DNA of 64,000 nt from UBA1433 sp964581565 (GCA_964581565.1 CAZOOZ010000012.1:1-64000); one strand, 5' to 3'. Numbered from the stretch's first letter, positions 25,745 to 34,988 are shown. Made by a program: numbers and translations. The notes: a model not told the origin generated them from the letters alone.

Positions 25745-26299
25745 TTAAATCGGGGAGCCGCAGTATTCGCAAGCATCAAGCGTACCTTTTTCTTTTTTAT
25801 TTACAGCGCCGCAGCTTGTGCACCGAACACGCACAGGATCTGTAAAAGCAGGATTCGTCTGCCTGCAAGGGTTTTTACACATGGAGCCTATTACAATTTC
25901 ATGATCTTCTTTATTGATGCAGGCATTCGAAAAATATTTTTTATCGATCATTTTTTGAAGATCTTTGAATACATAGTCTATCGATTGAAATGTTTTATGC
26001 GCTAAAAGATCGATGGAGGTGATACCAGTGCAGGATATAATATTGACATAGGTCTTAAATCGCTTGATCCTTTTTTTGATTTTGTAACTCAGAAAGATAA
26101 ATAACATACCGATACCGATAAAAAAGAGCAATACAAAAAATAACGCCGTATAATTGGGAGTGTAGGCACCCGAAATTTTTGCATCACGAACTATTAAAAC
26201 GCCGAGCAAAACAAAATAGGCAATGATTGCATATCCGGCAATGATTAAGATTCTACGCCAAATGGCGCTGACGATTATTTTGGTTTTTGAAGCATTCAT
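25745..26299 (-). CDS. membrane protein with C-terminal zinc ribbon, copy 2
   Basis: 184 residues. Two TM helices, then a segment GITSIDLLAHKTFQSIDYVF..LQKMIDKKYFSNA and a CTSCGAVNKKEKG...CEYCGSPI zinc ribbon. It is nearly co-linear with copy 1 (26347-26901), so the pair is a recent tandem duplication. A strong ribosome site is not evident. Confidence 0.75.
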   Translation of the reverse strand: MNASKTKIIVSAIWRRILIIAGYAIIAYFVLLGVLIVRDAKISGAYTPNYTALFFVLLFFIGIGMLFIFLSYKIKKRIKRFKTYVNIISCTGITSIDLLAHKTFQSIDYVFKDLQKMIDKKYFSNACINKEDHEIVIGSMCKNPCRQTNPAFTDPVRVRCTSCGAVNKKEKGTLDACEYCGSPI

Positions 26300-26346
26300 A
26301 GCAAACCGTTGTTATATATATATTATTTTTTAAAGCAAAGAGACGG

Positions 26347-26901
26347 TTAAATAGGTGAACCACAATATTCACAGGTTCCGGTTGTGCCTTTTTCTTTTTT
26401 ATTCGTAGCACCGCAGCTTGCGCATTGAACGCTGATGGGATCAATCAAAGCAAGCGCTTGTTTTTGATTATAAGATTCTTTATCTATAGAGCCGATAATA
26501 ATTTCATTATTGTCTCTGTCTATGTAGGCACTTGGAAAATATTTTTTGTCGATCATTTTTTGAAGGTCTCTTCTCACATAGTCCACCGACTGGGATGTTT
26601 TGACTGCTAAGATGTCAATAGAGGTGATGCCCTCGCTTGATATAGTATTGACGTAGGCCTTGAATCGTTTGATTCTTTTTTTAATTTTGTAGCCTGGAAT
26701 AACAAATAAAAGACCTATGCCAAAAAAAGGAATGAACATAGCGAATAGAATACCCATATCTACACCGTCCAGACTGCTTGAATCACTGATAAGTGCAATA
26801 AAACCTATCAGATAAAAGATGATGATCGCATATCCGATGATGCTGAGTATTTTTCCTAAAATTGTACTTGCAACCACTCTTGTTTTATTAGATGTATTCA
26901 A
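26347..26901 (-). CDS. membrane protein with C-terminal zinc ribbon, copy 1
   Basis: 184 residues, TTG start ten bases after GGGAGG. It has the same layout as copy 2: two TM helices, then GITSIDILAVKTSQSVDYV and DLQKMIDKKYFPSAYIDRDN, then CASCGATNKKEKG...CEYCGSPI. It overlaps no neighbour and starts three bases past the stop of the membrane gene at 26905-27603. Function unknown. Confidence 0.77.
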   Translation of the reverse strand: MNTSNKTRVVASTILGKILSIIGYAIIIFYLIGFIALISDSSSLDGVDMGILFAMFIPFFGIGLLFVIPGYKIKKRIKRFKAYVNTISSEGITSIDILAVKTSQSVDYVRRDLQKMIDKKYFPSAYIDRDNNEIIIGSIDKESYNQKQALALIDPISVQCASCGATNKKEKGTTGTCEYCGSPI

Positions 26902-26904
26902 TTT

Positions 26905-27603
26905 TTAAAATCCTCCCCGTTTAAACTCGACCATCTCTATACTCCGTTGTGCAAGCAGAGCAGACAGCTCATCCATCGTTTTTTGTATGGAATCATCATC
27001 TCGCTGCTCGGTTCGGAAAGCTTCCTCAAGCTTTAAAATCGCACCGACGATTTTTTCATCCGTGCAACACGAGCCGAATTTATCGCTGTATTTCACTTTT
27101 TCATAAAGTTCGTTTAGCTGCGGCTTATAAGCCTTGTTATTTGTGTTGATCATCAAGTCGTAGATACGCAGTTCGCATAGCTGCATGAGTTTTCTGTCTT
27201 GAACTTTTTTTCTGTCTGTATTGTTGATCCTGTTTGAAAACAGATAAAGCAGCAAAATAACAACGGCGGCCAGAGCAAGTAACAGGATTTCGAGAAAAAT
27301 AAACAGATTCAGACTGTTTTTGAAAACACTTGAGAAGATGCACAGAATCGATGTCGCCGCAAAATACACAATCAGCACAATGATACTGCCCACGCGGATA
27401 AAGACTTTATCGATTTGCATAGATGTTATCCTGAAAACAATAAAAGCCGAGGCTAAAAGCACTTCTGAAAATAAGCAGAATCCAAGACCCCACCAGTTGA
27501 CAGGGGCTTTGCTGAAATTGAGCAGGAAAAAGCCAAACAAGGTCACGCCGATTAAAATCAGCCCTATGATCGCTATTAATAATAAAGGTATATTTTTTTT
27601 CAT
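26905..27603 (-). CDS. hypothetical membrane protein of the SPFH operon
   Basis: About 232 residues. Four hydrophobic helices lie in the first ~125 residues, followed by a cytoplasmic, charged helical domain with LMQLCELRIYDLMINTNNK and KFGSCCTDEKIVGAILKLEE. An upstream GTG at 27606 is possible, but the ATG at 27603 has GGAG about nine bases upstream. No family was recognised. Its tight position between the SPFH gene and the zinc-ribbon trio suggests a common complex. Confidence 0.75.
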   Translation of the reverse strand: MKKNIPLLLIAIIGLILIGVTLFGFFLLNFSKAPVNWWGLGFCLFSEVLLASAFIVFRITSMQIDKVFIRVGSIIVLIVYFAATSILCIFSSVFKNSLNLFIFLEILLLALAAVVILLLYLFSNRINNTDRKKVQDRKLMQLCELRIYDLMINTNNKAYKPQLNELYEKVKYSDKFGSCCTDEKIVGAILKLEEAFRTEQRDDDSIQKTMDELSALLAQRSIEMVEFKRGGF

Positions 27604-27615
27604 CACACTTTCTCC

Positions 27616-28914
27616 CTAAAGTTTATTGCCGCATTCCGGACAGAACTTTGGAGAACCGTCTATGATGTAGCCGCAATTTGAACATGTTCTGACAAGCGAC
27701 TGACCGCATTCGATGCAGAACTTAGCATGCGGATTCGGATTTACTGCGCCGCAATGAGGACATGGTTTTGGAGCCTCTTTTCCGCAGACGCTACATTTTG
27801 CAGAACCCTTTGGTATGTCGGCTCCGCAGTAGACACAAGGATTATAGGGGGTGCCGCATTCCGGACAGAATTTTGCTTTACGTGGAAATTGTGTGCCGCA
27901 ATGACTGCATTTGACTGTGTTTACCGCACCGGACGGTTTTTTATCTAGATGTGTGTCTTTACCGCAATTAGCGCAAAACCTGTCGTCCGCATCCATGACG
28001 CTGCCGCAGGCCGGACATTTTTTCGTTTCTTTTGTATTGATCGACTGCGCAACACCACCCATTTGATTGCCAAAAACGCCTCCAATGCCAACTCCCATTC
28101 CAAGCCCGAGACCGGCGCCCATTAAACCTGCCTGACCGCTGCTTGGATTTTTAGCCGCACCTTCAAGTGTGTCGAAAGAACGCTCCTGTGTGTAGCTGTA
28201 GCCTACAATATCCATTTCGGCTTTCTTTGCCAGTGCTTCTTTTAATTTTTTAACGGCTATATCATCTTCGGGCACGTTGATGTCATTGACATAAAAATTT
28301 ACCAGATTGATCCCGTATGAATCAAACACCGGAGCCATTTTCTCATTTAAATATGCCGATAATTCATCAAGATATGCATTTATTTCCAAAACACTGATTT
28401 CTTTTTTGATCAAATATGTAGAAATAGCGTCTTTCACTCTCGTTAGATACAAGCCCCTGAAATATTTTACAAGGCTTTCTTTATCAAAACTGGTAAGAGT
28501 TCCGACTATTTTTGTTAAAAATTTTCTTGAATCCGAAATCTGAACGCCGAATTGGCCAAAAGAACGTACCGGAATAAAAACTTTATATTTAGGATCCTGC
28601 AATTGGATAGGTGAAGGTGTGCCCCATTTCACATCCAGCGAATACACTTTGTTTATGTACCACACTTCGGCCGCAAACGGTGAACGACCGCCGAACGGCA
28701 GGTTGATGATTTTATTTAAAATCGGTATATTTGCCGTTTCAAGCGTGTGCCTGCCGGCAGTGAATAAATCTAAGGCCTGCCCGCCTTTGAACAAGATCGC
28801 TTCCTGCGATTCATTTACGATCAACTGTGTCCATGTGCCGAGTTCCTCGCTGGGATATTTCCACACAAACACATCAGGATTTCCGTTATACTTTACAACT
28901 TCTACAATGGCCAT
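27616..28914 (-). CDS. SPFH-domain protein with five zinc ribbons
   Basis: 432 residues. Residues ~1-250 match the SPFH/virion-core-like family (VWKYPSEELGTWTQLIVNESQEA, then LDVKWGTPSPIQLQDPKY). A Gly-rich linker with GLGLGMGVGIGG follows. Residues ~300-432 hold five CxxC...CxxCG zinc ribbons. B. subtilis YdjI is the same type and is recruited with PspA-like proteins in a membrane-stress operon. Here the gene sits behind an XRE regulator and before zinc-ribbon membrane proteins, which points to a related membrane-protection role (inference). Confidence 0.87.
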   Translation of the reverse strand: MAIVEVVKYNGNPDVFVWKYPSEELGTWTQLIVNESQEAILFKGGQALDLFTAGRHTLETANIPILNKIINLPFGGRSPFAAEVWYINKVYSLDVKWGTPSPIQLQDPKYKVFIPVRSFGQFGVQISDSRKFLTKIVGTLTSFDKESLVKYFRGLYLTRVKDAISTYLIKKEISVLEINAYLDELSAYLNEKMAPVFDSYGINLVNFYVNDINVPEDDIAVKKLKEALAKKAEMDIVGYSYTQERSFDTLEGAAKNPSSGQAGLMGAGLGLGMGVGIGGVFGNQMGGVAQSINTKETKKCPACGSVMDADDRFCANCGKDTHLDKKPSGAVNTVKCSHCGTQFPRKAKFCPECGTPYNPCVYCGADIPKGSAKCSVCGKEAPKPCPHCGAVNPNPHAKFCIECGQSLVRTCSNCGYIIDGSPKFCPECGNKL

Positions 28915-28915
28915 A

Positions 28916-29164
28916 TCAATAATCCCCTAAAATTTTTTCTAGTTCCTCGGTGTAAATATCAAATGCCTTTAATAATATATACGTGTCTTTGTTTTTACTG
29001 AAAACTAAAATAAGCGACAAAAATGTATTCCATGTCATTTGCCGCTGTTTTTTTTCGAACATAATGATTGTACTTCGGCTAACGCCGATAAGATGCGCCA
29101 ATTCTTCCTGTGTCATTGATAATTTTGCACGCAAAGTAGGAAGATTATCAGCCATCCGATTCAT
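28916..29164 (-). CDS. XRE-family regulator of the SPFH operon
   Basis: 82 residues. HTH_3 domain (KLSMTQEELAHLIGVSRSTI, then FEKKQRQMTWNTFLSL). The ATG at 29164 has AAAGGA six bases upstream; the frame extends to 29182. It is the first gene of a six-gene operon and likely controls it. Confidence 0.87.
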   Translation of the reverse strand: MNRMADNLPTLRAKLSMTQEELAHLIGVSRSTIIMFEKKQRQMTWNTFLSLILVFSKNKDTYILLKAFDIYTEELEKILGDY

Positions 29165-29385
29165 ATATTCCTTTCTGTCCATATGGGTGTGATAAATCCT
29201 TTCTTCCCATGGATATCTTCATAACATTATATATCAAAGGCAAATTTTATATGTCAACTTAATAGTTGACATTTTGTTTCATAATATTATATCATAGTCT
29301 GCCGTAAAATATAATGAATAAAAAAAGAAATATCAAAAATCATTCATTTATTTATTATATTGTAAAAAAAAGTTATTTTTAATAC

Positions 29386-29766
29386 TTAAGAAACCTTTAG
29401 CATAAAAAATTTTTCAAAGTTTGTAGAAGACCATGCACCCAAATAATACGGACGAAGCGGAGAAGATTGTTTTGCGCTTCTGTCCGGAGAAGCCCATTTT
29501 TCATCTCGCGCAGGGGACGGTTGTCTTGCGGGTAAGTAAGGACCTCCTGCTACGTCTTGAGAGAAAAGAACAATGTTACCGTCATGATCGAGCACCCAGC
29601 CGCTTTCAAACCAGCCGAGATGCTGACCGTCATAGGAATAAATACTGTCTTCACTGATCCATGCAACAGGCTGACCATTAAAAAGATAAATTTCTGCATA
29701 TTCTTTTTTTTCGTTGATCCATGCAACAGGGTTTCCTGCTTTGTCGTATAAAGTAGTGTAATTCAT
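29386..29766 (-). CDS. 4-fold beta flower domain protein
   Basis: 126 residues. Short repeated units (GNPVAWINE, GQPVAWISED, GQHLGWFESGWVLDHDG) form the pattern of the 4-fold beta flower family, small proteins of unknown function. The C-terminal third is Pro/Ser-rich and low complexity. AAGGAG precedes the ATG. It stands alone between the SPFH and nrd loci. Confidence 0.7.
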   Translation of the reverse strand: MNYTTLYDKAGNPVAWINEKKEYAEIYLFNGQPVAWISEDSIYSYDGQHLGWFESGWVLDHDGNIVLFSQDVAGGPYLPARQPSPARDEKWASPDRSAKQSSPLRPYYLGAWSSTNFEKFFMLKVS

Positions 29767-29812
29767 AAATTCTCCTTGTTCATTAAATAGTGTATTCTAT
29801 CGTTTCATTTAT

Positions 29813-30499
29813 CTATGCAGTCGTATTTGGCTGATTGACCCGGATGATGTGAGATAAAGCTTCGATCTCATCTTGCGTATACGGCGTTCGATTTATCCTC
29901 TCCGTATCTTTAGGCAAGTAATGCTCGGGTTTTCTGTATCGGTTCAGCACATATCTTGGCAGAGGAGGAAGTTCTTGTGACATGCACAGCAAATCGTTTC
30001 TGCTAAGCTGAGGATATACCGTGGTTCGAACTTCAAAACTCACCCCGGAAGAAAGCAACAGCCCAATTGTTTCAAGTGTGGGTTCGGCACTGATGCCTTT
30101 GCCGCAAATATCGCTGTATTTGGCTTTGGGAGCCTTGTAGTCAACGGCGTAATAATCGCATGCCTGCTCATCCAGAAGCTGCTTTACCGTTTGAGGAGAG
30201 GACCCGTTTGTGTCGAGCTTTATTTTATATCCGATACCGCGTATCTCTTGTATAAAAGAAAGCAAATCTGCCTGCAAGGTAGGCTCGCCGCCTGTGATGA
30301 CGACTCCGTCCAGCAAACCTTGGCGCGATTTAAGAAACTCTATAATATTATGATTATCCATGATTTTGTGCGTTCCGTCAAGTAATAATCGATTGTGACA
30401 ATAAAAACAATCAAAATTGCAGCCAGGCACAAAAACAACAGCGGAAATGAAGCCCGGATAATCGAGGAGAGAATTTTTTATCAACCCAGAAATAATCAT
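29813..30499 (-). CDS. nrdG: anaerobic ribonucleotide reductase activating protein
   Basis: About 228 residues. A radical SAM enzyme with GCNFDCFYCHN (CxxxCxxC) binding a [4Fe-4S] cluster, and TGGEPTLQ for SAM. It generates the glycyl radical in NrdD. The open frame runs to 30661 within nrdD, but the ATG at 30499 begins the conserved MIISGLIKNSLLDYPG four bases after the nrdD stop. It is larger than E. coli NrdG, as is usual in Clostridia. Confidence 0.9.
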   Translation of the reverse strand: MIISGLIKNSLLDYPGFISAVVFVPGCNFDCFYCHNRLLLDGTHKIMDNHNIIEFLKSRQGLLDGVVITGGEPTLQADLLSFIQEIRGIGYKIKLDTNGSSPQTVKQLLDEQACDYYAVDYKAPKAKYSDICGKGISAEPTLETIGLLLSSGVSFEVRTTVYPQLSRNDLLCMSQELPPLPRYVLNRYRKPEHYLPKDTERINRTPYTQDEIEALSHIIRVNQPNTTA

Positions 30500-30503
30500 T
30501 TTT

Positions 30504-32591
30504 CTATGCCTTGAGTACGTACTTTTTACGCTGTGTGTATTCTTCGCGTTTTCCCGTATTGAAGTTTTGCACGGGACGCAGGTAGCCGACAACACGGCTC
30601 CACACTTCCGCAGATTCTCCGCAGGCGGGGCAGACTGGATGTTCGCCCGCGATATAACCATGGTTGTTGCATATGGAAAATGTCGGCGTTAGTGAAATAT
30701 AGGGGAGCTTATAATTTGTGAAGACTTTTTTGATCAGCCTTTTTGCAGCTTCTCGCTCTTTGATTTCTTCGCCTAAATACAAATGAAGCACTGTGCCGCC
30801 CGTGTAGAGTGACTGGAGTTCATCTTGTAAATCAAGTGTTTCAAAAATATCATCCGTAAAGCCCACGGGGAGCTGAGATGAATTTGTGTAATAGGGCACA
30901 TCCTCACCCGCCGTAATGATATCAGCGTATCGTTCTTTATCTTTTTTTGCAAGACGGTAACTTGTGCCTTCGGCAGGGGTTGCCTCCAGGTTATAGTAAT
31001 TGCCTGTCTCGTCCTGGATATCTTTGATCACACCACGCATATAATTGAGTGTTTCAACGGCGAGAGCCTGCCCTTCGCTGGTGGTGAGGTCGTATTCTTC
31101 TCCGAGCAGATTTTGGCACGCTTCATTCATGCCGATGAGTCCGATCGTATTAAAATGGTTATACCAGTAAGAGCCTGTTTTTTGTTTTACATCTTTTAAA
31201 TAGTTTGCGGAATACGGATACAAACCTTTGGCTGTTTGCTCTTCGATTATTTTTCGCTTTATTTCAAGACTGTTTTTGGCTATATTCATTTGCTGCCATA
31301 ATCTTATAAAGAATTCCGATTTTGTTTTTGACAAATAAGCAAGGCGCGGCAAATTAATCGTTACGACACCGATTGAGCCCGTCAGCGGATTGGAGCCGAA
31401 AAGCCCGCCGCCTCTTTTGCGAAGCTGCGCTGTATCTAAGCGAAGCCTGCAGCACATGGAAAGCGCGTCTTCAGGAGAGAGATCGGAATTCACATAATTT
31501 GAAAAATACGGAATGCCGTATTTGCATGTGATTTCCATAAACTTCTCAACTACCGGACTGTTGAAATCAAAATCCTTGGTGATATTGATGGTAGGGATCG
31601 GGAAAGTAAAAACTCTGCCTTTGGAGTCCCCTTCCATCATGACATCGCAGAATGCCATGTTAAACAAATCCATTTCTTTTTGAAAATCGCCATAAGTTTC
31701 GGGCATTATTTTGCCGCCTATGATGACATTCTCATCTTTCAGCGTACGCGGTACGACAATATCAAATGTCAGGTTAGAAAACGGGCATTGAAAACCTACT
31801 CTTGTGGGCACATTTAAGTTGAATATGAATTCCTGAAGCGCTTGTTTTATGGTTTTATAATCTAAATGGTCGTAACGTATAAATGGTGCGCAGTACGTGT
31901 CAAAAGACGACCATGCCTGAGCGCCTGCGCTCTCTCCTTGTGTTGTAAAGGTAGAATTAGTAATATGACCTAAAAAAGAACGCAGATGTTTCGGCGGTTT
32001 TGATTCCACCTTGCCGGGCACGCCTCCGAAACCATTCATTAAAATCTGTCTTAAATCCCAGCCGGCGCAGTAAGGACCGAAGAATCCCAGATCGTGGATA
32101 TGGATTTCTCCGTTTAAGTGCGCGTTTCTGATGTCTTCCGGATAGATTTCATGCAGCCAGTAATTTTTTGTAAAAGCTTCCCGGATATAATTATTCAATC
32201 CGTTGATTGATTTTTGTGTGTTTGCATTTTCATTGATCTGCCAATCCATATCGTTGAGATATTCGGTAAACATATTGATCGTTGCACCGATGAGCGCATT
32301 GGTTTCGCGTGCCGACCGTCTTTTTTCACGATATAAAATATAAGCTTTGGCTGTTTTGGCATGGCCTTTTTCAATCAAGACTTTTTCTACTATATCTTGT
32401 ATGCCTTCCACTTCGGCAATGCCGTCAGGATACGTAAGCTCTGCTATGCGAATGACTTCGTCTCCAAGTTTTTCAGCTGTTTCAAAATCATTTCCGCCCA
32501 CTGCTGTCGCGGCTTTAAAAATTGCCAGTACGATTTTTTCTTTCTTGAATGGTACATAAGAACGATCTCTTTTAATAATTTGATTTAACAT
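30504..32591 (-). CDS. nrdD: anaerobic (class III) ribonucleoside-triphosphate reductase
   Basis: 695 residues. An N-terminal ATP-cone (residues ~1-95) gives allosteric control. The central ten-stranded barrel contains HDLGFFGPYCAGWDL and FGGVPG. The C-terminus has a zinc site (CPACGESAEVW with an earlier CNN) and the glycyl-radical loop RVVGYLRPV. It makes dNTPs from NTPs without oxygen and needs NrdG, encoded immediately downstream. Upstream AGGC precedes the ATG. Confidence 0.95.
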   Translation of the reverse strand: MLNQIIKRDRSYVPFKKEKIVLAIFKAATAVGGNDFETAEKLGDEVIRIAELTYPDGIAEVEGIQDIVEKVLIEKGHAKTAKAYILYREKRRSARETNALIGATINMFTEYLNDMDWQINENANTQKSINGLNNYIREAFTKNYWLHEIYPEDIRNAHLNGEIHIHDLGFFGPYCAGWDLRQILMNGFGGVPGKVESKPPKHLRSFLGHITNSTFTTQGESAGAQAWSSFDTYCAPFIRYDHLDYKTIKQALQEFIFNLNVPTRVGFQCPFSNLTFDIVVPRTLKDENVIIGGKIMPETYGDFQKEMDLFNMAFCDVMMEGDSKGRVFTFPIPTINITKDFDFNSPVVEKFMEITCKYGIPYFSNYVNSDLSPEDALSMCCRLRLDTAQLRKRGGGLFGSNPLTGSIGVVTINLPRLAYLSKTKSEFFIRLWQQMNIAKNSLEIKRKIIEEQTAKGLYPYSANYLKDVKQKTGSYWYNHFNTIGLIGMNEACQNLLGEEYDLTTSEGQALAVETLNYMRGVIKDIQDETGNYYNLEATPAEGTSYRLAKKDKERYADIITAGEDVPYYTNSSQLPVGFTDDIFETLDLQDELQSLYTGGTVLHLYLGEEIKEREAAKRLIKKVFTNYKLPYISLTPTFSICNNHGYIAGEHPVCPACGESAEVWSRVVGYLRPVQNFNTGKREEYTQRKKYVLKA

Positions 32592-32812
32592 AATACTTTG
32601 CCTGCCTTATTTATTAATTTTAAAATAGAGTTCCTTAAAAACACAATATATGGGTATATGTTTACGAATTACCACAATATATATTATAAATTTGTGAGAG
32701 GAGAATGTCAATACAGAATTGAAATCGTTAAAAAAATATTTTATAATATTCATAAATATTGCGTGAGGCAGCTTGATTTGCTGAGCGGCAATAAACAAAG
32801 GAGAAAAATAAA

Positions 32813-33304
32813 ATGAAAAAAAGTGTATCGAATTTTAAATCAGCGATTCAACCAATGCCGAAAACATTGGTATCTTGTAGAGGCCTGGACGGGCAAGAAA
32901 ATGTGCTTGCGGTAGGATACTGCGGAAATTGCAGCTTTGATCCTCCGATGGTGATGGTGGGCATTGTTCCGAGCAGGTATTCTTATGAAATGATTAAAAA
33001 GAGCGGCTGCTTCGTAGTCAATCTCACAGATAAAAAAAACAAGGCTCTTTTTGATTATATGGGAAGCCACAGTAAAAGGGATGTTGATAAAATCAAAACG
33101 ATGGATGTTCGCCTGCAAGACGGCACGAAAGTAGCTGCGCCGATCTTGCTCGATTGCCCCGTCAATATCGAGTGCACAATCGTTGACAGCATTATGACAG
33201 GTTCCCATGAGATGTTTATCGGGAAAATCGAATATGTGCATGCCAATACTGATCTTTTGGATGAAAAAGGCAATCTCATATTCTCTAAGATAGATTTTAT
33301 GTAA
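32813..33304 (+). CDS. flavin reductase-like domain protein
   Basis: 163 residues, typical of the FMN-binding split-barrel flavin reductase family (PMPKTLVSCRG, then PPMVMVGIVPSRYSYEMIK.SG.FVVNL and MGSHSKRDVDKI). It probably reduces or binds FMN with NAD(P)H in the cytoplasm. It lies divergent from nrdD with AAGGAG before the ATG, and shares a bidirectional terminator with the convergent gene at 33404-34531. Confidence 0.87.
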   Translation: MKKSVSNFKSAIQPMPKTLVSCRGLDGQENVLAVGYCGNCSFDPPMVMVGIVPSRYSYEMIKKSGCFVVNLTDKKNKALFDYMGSHSKRDVDKIKTMDVRLQDGTKVAAPILLDCPVNIECTIVDSIMTGSHEMFIGKIEYVHANTDLLDEKGNLIFSKIDFM

Positions 33305-33334
33305 TAAGATAAAGTTGCTTCTCGATAAAAACAG

Positions 33335-33360
33335 GCAAACGAGGAAACTTCCTCGTTTGC
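33335..33360. terminator. bidirectional terminator hairpin
   Basis: A 12-bp perfect stem GCAAACGAGGAA/TTCCTCGTTTGC with a two-base loop lies between convergent genes. On the minus strand it is followed by CTGTTTTTA. Confidence 0.7.
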
Positions 33361-33403
33361 TGCTTTAAGCAGGACAAATTTACTTTAAGGATTTTTTTGG
33401 GCA

Positions 33404-34531
33404 TTATTTTTTCTTCCTGGGGATTTTGACAAGGTAATGTGTGCCGCCTACATATAGACCCATAATAGAAATATAATCCAGTGCATTTTCTGCCGGAAGG
33501 TTTGCAGCGGCTGTGGGAATAAACTCAACTGCATTATCATCTTGTACTGTGTCCGTGTTATCTTCATTTTCTTGTTCGCTTCTGTCTGTGCTTTCTTCCT
33601 GCGATCTGCGTTTTCCGTTTTGATGAGAAGCTCCTTCGTCTGAATTGTTTTCCTCGCTGTCTGCATGTTCGTCTGCGGTGTCCTCTTCGGCGGAAGGTGT
33701 ATCGGTGGTTGAAGAATCGCCGTAAAGTGCGTAATAATCGGCAGTGGCCTCTTGTGCTTGCGCTGTTCCTTTGGAACATTGAGGACTGCTGAGAGGGCAA
33801 TGTTTCGGACACGCTGTGCAATATAGGCTAGAAAGGTATTCTTCAAGGGTGATATTCTCGTCTGTAGCAGCAACGCTGTTAGCCGTGACTGTATCGGAGG
33901 CGTTATCAGTCGAAGTGCCTACCATAATATCCTCACTGTCGGAAGCGGTGTTCAAAGATGTATCTATGGCGCTGAGCGGCTCGGTTACGGTAGCAAATAC
34001 ATTTTGACTGTAGGAGCTTTGAACGCCTAAAAGCATGATTGCGACAGCGACGATGCGAGAGAGCGCGGTGCGCAGGCGGCTTGCATTTTTTAAATGAAGC
34101 TTATTTTTGATGATGCTCATAACGCAAGGCCAATGAAGGCCGATATGAACCGATACCAGTATCAAACCAATGGTTGCACTGCTGTGATGAATTGCGCTGA
34201 TAAGTAAAGGATCCGATACGGCAAAGGCAGAAGCAAACAATTCTTGTGAAATTAAAATGCCTGTTCCCACAACAATAAGGAAATCTATGAAAAGCAGGAT
34301 ATCTAATAAGAGCATGCTTTTTGAGTATGCAGATAATTTTTTAAATTTTGCAGTGAGATGAGCTGCTATTTTTATGTTCATGAATTTATGGATTATAAAC
34401 AGCGAAAATACGCCAAGGCCAAGTATTTCATGCCAAAGCATACCCGTAAAGGTTATTTTCATTAAAACGATCAATACCATTGTCATGATTATATCTAAAA
34501 TAATTTTATAAAAATTCTTATTCTTCTTCAT
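33404..34531 (-). CDS. flavinylation-associated cytochrome-like membrane protein with acidic Cys-containing tail
   Basis: 375 residues. Four TM helices at roughly residues 8-30, 33-50, 70-95 and 105-130 carry conserved His residues (WHEILG, HKFMN, HHSSATIG, VHIGLHWP). This matches the DUF4405-type small cytochrome associated with extracytoplasmic flavinylation. After a further hydrophobic segment comes a long Asp/Glu/Ser/Thr-rich extracellular region with LYCTACPKHCPLSSPQC, then a basic C-terminus. Probably heme-binding electron transfer (inference). No FMN transferase or flavin domain partner is adjacent, though a flavin reductase gene converges on it. Confidence 0.65.
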   Translation of the reverse strand: MKKNKNFYKIILDIIMTMVLIVLMKITFTGMLWHEILGLGVFSLFIIHKFMNIKIAAHLTAKFKKLSAYSKSMLLLDILLFIDFLIVVGTGILISQELFASAFAVSDPLLISAIHHSSATIGLILVSVHIGLHWPCVMSIIKNKLHLKNASRLRTALSRIVAVAIMLLGVQSSYSQNVFATVTEPLSAIDTSLNTASDSEDIMVGTSTDNASDTVTANSVAATDENITLEEYLSSLYCTACPKHCPLSSPQCSKGTAQAQEATADYYALYGDSSTTDTPSAEEDTADEHADSEENNSDEGASHQNGKRRSQEESTDRSEQENEDNTDTVQDDNAVEFIPTAAANLPAENALDYISIMGLYVGGTHYLVKIPRKKK

Positions 34532-34817
34532 TATATCAACTCCGCTTTTTGTAAGTTTGATATAAATATAAAAATAAATTGTGAAGAATGTATGGCAAGA
34601 AAATGAAGTTTTTGTTGTCTTTTAAGAGTTGTAAAAGAGAAAAATTACATATACGCTTTGTTTGCAGATATGAATTTTATTTATTTTGCTTTAAAAATAT
34701 TATAGTATTTGTATTTGCCGATTTATTTGTTTGAAAAATAGTTTATTTCATACATTTCTTGGAATAATTTGACTGCATTGTCTGTTCATTTTCTGCGAGG
34801 TGCTGTTTTGTAAGAGA
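34532..34817. other. AT-rich intergenic stretch
   Basis: Separates the divergent cytochrome-like and ECF genes. It presumably holds the promoter of the minus-strand gene. No coding frame was seen. Confidence 0.5.
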
Positions 34818-34975
34818 TTGACAATAAATTGAATTTATAATAAAATGAACTCGCCATGAAGGCACTATCTGTCAGAAGACAGAAAAAAGCTAAAAGTGAT
34901 GAGTATTATGTAATAAAGTCATGAAGACGGTGTTTCAGATGAATTTGAAGCCTCTTCATGATTTTTTTGTTAAGG
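34818..34975 (+). promoter_or_regulatory. promoter and attenuator leader of the ECF S-component
   Basis: TTGACA (34818-34823), 17 bases and TAAAAT give a good promoter. The RNA can form a three-way junction: ACTC/GAGT closing, GCC ATGAA GGC and TCTGTC AGAA GACAGA hairpins, with an A-rich strand AAAAAAGCTAAAAG. It is followed by a terminator (TCATGAAG/CTTCATGA then TTTTTTT, 34918-34967). A terminator before the gene implies conditional antitermination. No known riboswitch class was recognised. Confidence 0.55.
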
Positions 34976-34988
34976 AGGAGAAAAAAGT

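Noticed and set aside
29433..29657. Plus-strand frame opposite the 4-fold beta flower gene
   Set aside because: A shadow of the minus-strand gene, which has repeat-family evidence and a ribosome site.
30191..32588. Plus-strand frames inside nrdD/nrdG
   Set aside because: They are opposite well-identified enzymes with intact catalytic motifs.
34818..34917. preQ1-I riboswitch (hairpin followed by A-rich strand with CTA)
   Set aside because: The conserved loop of preQ1-I is missing and the stem has a GNRA-like AGAA loop.
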